DNA from: Actinomucor elegans
Lineage: Eukaryota; Mucoromycota; Mucoromycetes; Mucorales; Mucoraceae
Reading direction: 5' to 3'
Length of the DNA stretch: 64,000 bases
NCBI GenBank assembly: GCA_026027325.1
Contig: JAMSLZ010000015.1
Location: forward strand, 388,501-452,500
A program made the translations under genes and the position numbers. Of this stretch, positions 57,326-64,000 are shown one piece after another (positions within the stretch are counted from its first letter, which is position 1; each line of letters starts with the position of its first letter). Under the pieces are notes generated by a model. It saw nothing but the letters and a program-made list of their open reading frames with translations, was not told the DNA's origin and searched no databases.

Positions 57326-58595
57326 TTATTCCAACTTTGATCGTTTATTGTTCAAAATTACAATTTCAGTAGCATTCCAGTTAAGAACATAGTTTCTCTT
57401 AATTTTGAGTGGCAGTTCTGCACCAAAAAAGTATAGATTTTCGGCAGCCTTGACGCGAGGCATAGCCACATAGAGCTGCCCATGCTCAAACATATCACCC
57501 AGATGGATGGCTACACAGTCAATGGTTGCACTTTGAGCTTTATGAATTGTGGTGGCAAAGGTAGGGACGATTGGAAATTGCTTCCTAGTATAACCAGTTT
57601 TTGGCACAGTTCTCCGAATCGGCTGAATCCAATAGCGAGAGATTACACTGTCTCTTTCTTTTTCTAGGCAAATGTTCTGAGATTCAACCTCACATACTGT
57701 CACTATAGTACCGTTAACCCATCCAAGAGAGACGTCCATGTTCTGGATTGGTATGACCGGCATGCTAACCTTTACCTTCAATTCTTGCAGTAACCGTGTC
57801 TCTTTGTCCAAGCACTTGGTAGCAAACTGATCACTACCAACAAAGTAATCGTCTGCGGGAAAAGTAACAGTTTCACCTGGAAACGAACCAAAATCAGAGT
57901 CAGTTAGCAAAGTTTGCAAGATTTACTGTCGGATAAAGCCTCAAACAGTTCACCGGTAAATCAGATTTCAGTACAGAGTGGGCATTGATGAATTCAACAA
58001 CCACCTTGTTGAAATTTCCGGATCTTACAAAGTTTAGCACTTTCAAAAAGCGTTCATCGGCTTGACGAATTGGGTCAACCAAGTTAAGCCTCAAGGAATG
58101 ATTATAGATCGAGGAATTCCAAAGCATCTCGAGATCTTTTTGTTTTTCATTCAAACCAGGAAGCACGGGACAAAGTTGAGCAAAATCGCCAAAGAACACT
58201 GTTCGAATACCACCCATAGGAACAGAGCGGTTTGTTGTTTTGATGAGAGCACGGTTAAGAGTTTCAAGAAGGGAATTTGAAACCATTGAGAATTCGTCAA
58301 CTAGGAAAACCATGTTTGTATACAGCTTAACATTCTCATCCAATCGGTTCATATTGACAATATCATCACTATTTGACATCCCAAAGAAGCGATGGAGAGT
58401 CTGGTCATTGATATTGTTGGCCGCAACACCGGTAGGAGCAAGCTTGAAAACCTTGTAACATTTCAAGTAGTAAAACCTTTCAAGCATCCGGAGTACATAC
58501 TATTTCCCTGTACCAGCAGCACCCGAGACGAAAACCACAGAGGAGAATAACCCACGCGTTATTCGATATTCAGGTATTATCTTGAGATACACTCG
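57326..58595 (-). pseudogene. Broken Pif1-type helicase (Helitron-like or Pif1-related), truncated
   Basis: Two overlapping frames (58487-57900 and 57919-57326) together cover most of a Pif1/RecD-type helicase. Visible motifs are Walker A GAAGTGK, KLAPTGVAANNI with TLHRFFG, FLVDEFSMVS (Walker B), GIRTVFFGDFAQLCPV, PTFATTIHKAQSATID and QLYVAMPRV (usual QLYVAxSRV). Lesions are a TAG at 58500-58502 directly after the Walker A lysine, a one-base frame change near 57900-57920, and loss of everything before about residue GLFSSVVFVSG, with no start codon. Pif1-type domains of this sort are common in Helitron transposons and as free genomic copies in these fungi. It lies beside a broken retroelement, favouring a mobile origin. 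Confidence 0.82.
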
Positions 58596-58927
58596 ATACT
58601 ATTCGGTAGTATGTGATGCCGCGTGTTTCTTGTAATGATTATTGGCTAATAGTGAGATGTTTTCTGAGATGTTCGTAATTAGTTGGGTACGTGTTTAATT
58701 AACGAGACAGAAAACAAGAGAGAGATTTATTCTACCACTGCCAGCCTTCTGTTATTAATGGGCTGGGTAGTGGTTACATAGAGAAAATACAACTAGTCAC
58801 GATTACACAAGTTAATTATTCAGGTACACACTTCTATTATTATTCTATGTAAAGTAGTTATGTCGATTATATAACTCATTATTGCCCAAATCCAGAATAT
58901 GAACAGCTGTACACTTATTACGCTTTA
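58596..58927 (-). other. Unassigned stretch between helicase and integrase relics, possible LTR remnant
   Basis: On the minus strand this follows the integrase frame's stop codon, where a 3' LTR of a Ty3/gypsy element would sit. The sequence has an LTR-like look but no clear TG...CA ends or second copy were identified here, so this is only a possibility. Confidence 0.2.
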
Positions 58928-59690
58928 TTATAAAACAAGAAATAGCAGTACAAGACAGATTCTTAATCCAGTGTTATGCCGAGATAAAATATGCTTACCT
59001 TTATTTACAGTCCAATCTAGCACCGCAGTATGTCGGCCATCATCATCATCTTGGAATATCAGCAAGTCACTATGAGCCAGAATGCAGTCAACTTCGTACA
59101 TCTCATCTTCAATGGCTGGCTCATCTACCGATACGACCTTCAATTCATACGGCGCATGTTCTCGATGTAGCAGCTCGTTCATTTCATCTTTTAGCACATA
59201 TGTGGAATCATCTTTGTTTCTATGCACTACTCGATAAGGTCCTTCATAGATGGGCTGGAGTTTGTTATCATGTTGTGATTCAGGGATTTTCACCATGACC
59301 CAATCGCCATTCTTAATATGGATCATATAGTTTTTTTTTGTTGAACTTCTTTGCTTCTTCTTCAATGATTCTCAATGTTCGATCTTTGATTGCAGGAAAG
59401 ACAATGGTGGACATATACTTTGTTTTCTCGAGAAGCTCTTTTTCAGTCATAGCTTGATTAGATCAGTTCTTCTTGCCTGGTTGATAATATTTCTGAAGGA
59501 CATTCAGCTGTCTTGCAAACATTAGCGAAAAGGAGGAACTTTCAGTACGATGATGAATTTTTGCATTTATCGAGAATTGAGCACTGCTAAGCTATATATC
59601 CCAATTGTTGTCGAACCCTGCCATTTTCTTTACTGCTTCTTGTACTGTTTTAATCGCATTTTCACATGCGCCAATTTGTGTTATATCGAA
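58928..59690 (-). pseudogene. Broken Ty3/gypsy retrotransposon, end of integrase
   Basis: Reading the minus strand from about 59690, the end of an integrase core is seen (INAKIHHRTESSSFSLMFAR), then a helical linker, then the GDWVMVKIP...PIYEGPYRVV C-terminal domain that follows retroelement integrases. Lesions are a TAG at 59592-59594, a TGA at 59463-59465 and a frame change in the T9 run at 59331-59339 (A9 on the coding strand). The upstream polyprotein is missing. It is a dead fragment of an LTR retrotransposon. Confidence 0.8.
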
Positions 59691-60623
59691 TATAATAAAG
59701 ACTGTAAAAAATAACCAGACAGATAAAACGAATTGATTTATTAAAGCATTAAAATGATGAGCTATTTATACAAAATTGAAGTTCGGATTTAACTTGATAT
59801 TATAGACGATTAAGTTAGTCAATGACTGCGCTCATGGAGTTAACAGGGATTTATAGTAATCCGTTCTAGTGTACGACTTTATGTTCGGTGATAGATAGTT
59901 TATGAAGGTTAGTTGCACTAAGCATTGATTTCCATATATACCTCTTAACTGACACGTTACAAAGCTGTCAAAGCACAAGCTGAGTATAAGTCATTTACAT
60001 TCTGGTTCTTGGTAATAATGCTTAATACACTTCTGCAGCTATATATATAAGGATATCTATACGATTTTACATCTGTACAGCATTTTCTTCTTAATATAAT
60101 TATGAGCGTTTACAACATATATACAAATGTGGAACAAGAGCACCATAATGGAGGATGAGTATTACTTTTGTGAATAGAAAGCATTAGTTGTGCATTTCAT
60201 TACACATTTCAATAAATTATGCATTGCGGTAAATTAATAGATCGCAATAAATTAATGCATCTCTCCATCTATTTTACTTTAATGTCGCATCTGAGATCGC
60301 AAACATAATTTGTTTTGAACGTTAATATAGTTTATATAAAGATCAGTAGTCATCAAGAGATGATTTCTGAATCTTGATGTGAGATTAGCCATTTCATATA
60401 AATTAACATGCAATAATCTAAAGATCTCTTTCCTGATCTCAACTCATTAACTCATCTGGTTAGTTGTGTTTACTCAAAAGACATAATAATTATTATAATA
60501 TAGAACAGAAATGTTGATGGGTTAATGGAAAGAGTATATTGAAATTTTATTTCTGATATAAAGTACCATTGGGGGCTATTGGTAGTTTATACCGAATAAT
60601 TATTTGTTTTTTTTTGGTTTTTC
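59691..60623. other. AT-rich region before the tandem arrays
   Basis: No gene. A partial dispersed-element copy lies near 60259-60300 (CTTTAATGTCGCATCTGAGA). The stretch separates the retroelement relic from the first array. Confidence 0.5.
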
Positions 60624-61427
60624 GCTTATAACTCCTGCTACAATCAACTTTAAGTACTGTTAAAGATATTTTTGGAAACCTTAAGCAAAGGGTCATCCTG
60701 TGTTAGGATATGAAGCTTGTGGGATAAATAGACGGCCTGTTTTAGGGGATTGTTTGAAGTTTATAGCGAAAAATACTTTGTTTTATTTCTTTTTTCGCTT
60801 ATAACTTCTGCCGTAATCAACTTAAGGTAGTACGGAAAATATTTTTGAAAAGAGCAATCAAAGGGCTATTCGGTGGTTGAATATAAAGTTTCTAGGTCAA
60901 CTGGGAGGCTTGCTGTAGGGAACACTTTGAAAATTACACAGAAAAATTTTTTCTTCTTCCGTTTATAACTCCTGCTATACTCAACTTAGGGTAGTACTAA
61001 AAATATTTTATGTAATCGCAACCACAGGGCTATTCGGTGGTTGAATATGAAGCTTCTGGAACAACTGGAAGACCTGGTCTAGGGGGACACCTTGAGATTT
61101 TTAGCAAAAAATTCATTTTCTTTTGCTTATAACTCCTGCTGTGATTAACTTTAAGTATTGGTAAAAATATTTTTGAAAACCCTAGGCAAGGAAATATTAA
61201 GTGGCAAAGTATGAAGTTTCTAGGATAACTAGAAGGCTTGTTGTAGGGGACACTTTGAAAATTACACAGAAAATTTTTTCATTTTCAGCTTATAGCTCCT
61301 GCTATAATTAACTTGAGGTAGTACTGAAAATATTTTATGTAATCGCAACCAAAGGACTATTCGGTGGTTGAATATGAAGTTTCTGGGATAGCTGGAAGAC
61401 CTTATCTAGGGGGACACCTTGAGATAA
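60624..61427. repeat. Tandem array, five units of about 165 bases
   Basis: Units start at 60624, 60798, 60961, 61126 and 61289, each opening with CTTATAACTCCTGCTATAAT-like sequence and containing CTATTCGGTGGTTGAATATG or a diverged form. Spacing is 174, 163, 165 and 163 bases. Units 3 and 5 are closest to each other, and units 2 and 4 share ACACTTTGAAAATTACACAG, hinting at an alternating two-unit pattern. The array is non-coding. Confidence 0.85.
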
Positions 61428-61439
61428 TTAAGCTGAAGC

Positions 61440-63315
61440 CTGGGGAATTTTGGCTGAGCCCGGCCAAAATGTTTAAATGGTTACCGAGAGTCGGCCAAAA
61501 TTTTGGCTGAAGAAAATCCTAGGGGGAATTTTGGCTGAGCCCGGTCATAAAGTCTAGATGAGTACCGAGGGCCAGCCAAAAGTTTGGCTGAGAAAAATCT
61601 TAGGGGGAATTTTGGCTGGACCCGGTCATAAAGTCTGGATGAGTACCGAAGGCCAGCCAAAAGTTTGGCTGAAGAAAAATCCTGGGGGGAATTTTGGCTT
61701 AGCCCGGTCATAAAGTCTGGATGAGTACCGAGGGTCGGCCAAAATTTTGGCTGAAGAAAAATCCTGGGGGGAATTTTGGCTTAGCCCGGTCATAAAGTCT
61801 GGACGAGTACCGGGAGTCAGCCAAAATTCTGGCTGAAGAAAAATCCTGGGGGGAATTTTGGCTTAGCCCGGCCAAAAGTTTTAAATGGTTACCGAGGGTC
61901 GGCCAAAAGTTTGGCTGAAGAAAAATCCTAGGGGGAATTTTGGCTTAGCCCGGTCATAAAGTCTGGATGAGTACCGAGGGCCAGCCAAAAGTTTGGCTGA
62001 AGAAAAATCCTAGGGGAAATTTTGGCTTAGCCCGGTCATAAAGTCTAAACGAGTACCGAGGGTCGGCCAAAATTTTGGCTGAAGAAAAATCCTGGGGGGA
62101 ATTTTGGCTGGGCCCGGTCATAAAGTCTGAACGAGTACCGAGGGTCGGCCAAAATTCTGGCTGAAGAAAAATCCTGGGGGAATTTTGGCTTAGCCCGGCC
62201 AAAAGTTTTAAATGGTTACCGAGGGTCGGCCAAAAGTTTGGCTGAAGAAAAATCCTGGGGGGAATTTTGGCTTAGCCCGGTCATAAAGTCTGGACGAGTA
62301 CCGAGGGTCGGCCAAAATTCTGGCTGAAGAAAAATCCTGGGGGGAATTTTGGCTTAGCCCGGCCAAAAGTTTTAAATGGTTACCGAGGGTCGGCCAAAAG
62401 TTTGGCTGAAGAAAAATCCTGGGGGGAATTTTGGCTTAGCCCGGTCATAAAGTCTGGACGAGTACCGGGAGTCAGCCAAAATTCTGGCTGAAGAAAAATC
62501 CTAGGGGGAATTTTGGCTGGGCCCGGTCATAAAGTCTGGATAAGTACCGAAGGTCGGCCAAAATTTTGGCTGAAGAAAAATCCTAGGGGGAATTTTGGCT
62601 TAGCCCGGCCAAAAGTTTTAAATGGTTACCGAGGGTCGGCCAAAAGTTTGGCTGAGGAAAAATCCTGGGGGGAATTTTGGCTGGGCCCGGTCATAAAGTC
62701 TGGACGAGTACCGGGAGTCAGCCAAAATTCTGGCTGAAGAAAAATCCTGGGGGGAATTTTGGCTTAGCCCGGCCAAAAGTTTTAAATGGTTACCGAGAGT
62801 CGGCCAAAATTTTGGCTGAAGAAAAATCCTAGGGGGAATTTTGGCTTAGCCCGGCCAAAAGTTTTAAATGGTTACCGAGAGTCGGCCAAAATTTTGGCTG
62901 AAGAAAAATCCTAGGGGGAATTTTGGCTTAGCCCGGTCATAAAGTCTGGATGGGTACCGGGAGTCAGCCAAAATTTTGGCTGAAGAAAATCCTAGGGGGA
63001 ATTTTGGCTTAGCCCGGTCATAAAGTCTGGATGAGTACCGGGAGTCAGCCAAAATTTTGGCTGAAGAAATCCTAGGGGAAAGTTTGGCCGAGCCCAGCCA
63101 AAATATTTTTGAACTTTCCGCCGAGGGCCCGCCGAGAGTTTGGCTGAAGAAATCCTGGGGGGAATTCTGGCCGAGCCCAGCCAAAATATTTTTGAACTTT
63201 CCGCCGAGGGCCCGCCGAGAGTTTGGCTGAAAAAATCCTAGGGGAAATTTTGGCCGAGCCCAGCCAAAATATTTTTGGACTTCCCGCCGAGGGCCCGCCG
63301 AGACTTTGGCTGAAA
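61440..63315. repeat. Tandem array, about 23 units of about 82 bases in three subtypes
   Basis: Each unit contains GGGGGAATTTTGGCTTAGCC and GGCTGAAGAAAAATCCT. Subtype A carries GGTCATAAAGTCTGGACGAG, subtype B carries GGCCAAAAGTTTTAAATGGT, and the last three units (from about 63077) are subtype C with CCAAAATATTTTTGAACTTT and CCGCCGAGGGCCCGCCGAG. Unit length varies from 80 to 83, so no reading frame survives the array. It begins within about 15 bases of the end of the 165-base array. Confidence 0.92.
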
Positions 63316-64000
63316 ACCTACCTATCCCACTTAAAATCCTACCTTTCCCACCTCAAAAAAAAGTGAATATTGATACTCCGCTCGAACAAAATTTTGCTGT
63401 AAAAAAAATTTCAAAATTGAACAAGAATGCGAGGCGGATACCTTATGCTTCCAGAATATATGTAGAAGGAGGAATGAAAAAAAGTTGGCAACGACTTTTG
63501 GCCGGTACTCTTTCTACCCAAATCGCAGCTGATGTAGCATGCGCTTCCCGCTGAATATTGATTTATTCGGGGGAGAAGTGGCAGAAAACACGATAGCTGA
63601 ACCCGCCTCGGCGAGGTTCTGGCTAGGGAAAAAACTTGAGCTTGGGGACCCTTCGGGGCGCTTGCTCAGGGAAGATTTGGGTATTGTATATTTCTTTCCC
63701 GTCATTTATTTGAAGGGATAATGATAATATTTAATACACCTGGGCACACTTGGCCGAAGCAAGAGCCGCAAGGCTCCAGCGGAAGGCAAGAGTCCATCAA
63801 GTGGATGACACGGAGCAAGGTATTGCACCTCGCTTCAGTTGTTCGCAAGAAAAACAGTTGGATTGCAACAGGATTAACGGAAGGTTCATTAAGAACTCAC
63901 TGTGCTTATGAGAGTGGCCTCGGTCACTCCCCCAGCAGCGACTTCTTCTGTAAGGAAGCCTTCTGTGCTGAGAAATCCCCTTAATATTTATTTATTAAGC
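63316..64000. other. Unassigned GC-richer terminal block with overlapping open frames
   Basis: Three plus-strand frames (63306-63554, 63539-63721, 63721-63984) overlap or abut in different phases, with protein-like stretches such as RRIPYASRIYVEGGMKKSW and RTHCAYESGLGHSPSSDFF. No family is recognised and the frames do not join by clear splice sites. It could be an unknown element fragment that continues past the window. Confidence 0.3.

Noticed and set aside
61481..63184. Several 70-105-codon frames with repeated YSSRLYDRA
   Set aside because: They are translations of the 82-base satellite. Variable unit length breaks the frame, so a protein is unlikely.
61440..63315. CRISPR-like array
   Set aside because: Units are contiguous with no unique spacers, and the genome is eukaryotic with introns.

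Overview
This window is nuclear DNA of an early-diverging fungus, most likely a Mucoromycota species of the Mucorales type. The base composition is AT-rich. Genes carry several short introns, mostly 45-80 bases with GTAAGT-like donors, separated by AT-rich gaps of up to about 3 kb. Recognisable fungal genes include HIS1, the urease accessory gene ureF, a Rds2/Ert1/AcuK-type zinc-cluster regulator, a RalGAP beta-like protein, Iml2/TTC39 and an AVT-type amino-acid permease. Species and genus cannot be told from the sequence alone. Exon joins were worked out by hand from splice sites, reading phase and protein family patterns.

Left part (0-21 kb): a 3'-5' exonuclease-like protein with a ubiquitin-interacting motif and a second, catalytically dead copy of the exonuclease fold (0.3-3.8 kb); a six-exon SAM methyltransferase (4.3-5.6 kb); a WD40 protein behind a G1/S-type ACGCGT promoter (7.6-9.5 kb); two F-box proteins and a TauD-type dioxygenase on the minus strand (9.7-15.7 kb); a Ser/Thr-rich single-pass membrane protein (18.3-20.3 kb); and ribosomal protein eL15 on the minus strand (20.6-21.2 kb).

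Middle part (24-57 kb): ribosomal protein uL22, an Iml2/TTC39 protein, an AVT-type amino-acid transporter, two more F-box paralogues, a tRNA-Leu(UAG), ureF and HIS1 ending tail to tail 46 bases apart, a mitochondrial carrier and the Ert1-type regulator sharing a 375-base divergent promoter, and the large RalGAP beta-like gene.

Right part (57-64 kb) differs: a broken Pif1-type helicase, a broken Ty3/gypsy integrase, a five-copy array of a roughly 165-base unit, then about 23 copies of a roughly 82-base unit in three subtypes, and an unassigned GC-richer block. It looks like a heterochromatic or element-graveyard block.

The intergenic DNA is not featureless. A degenerate element of about 60 bases, with a core close to CTCGGTCAAATGTCGCATTT, recurs about 20 times on both strands and only between genes. 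Together with a four-member F-box family, the pseudo-exonuclease duplication, 7- and 8-base microexons and a GC-AG intron, these are the least ordinary signals in the window.
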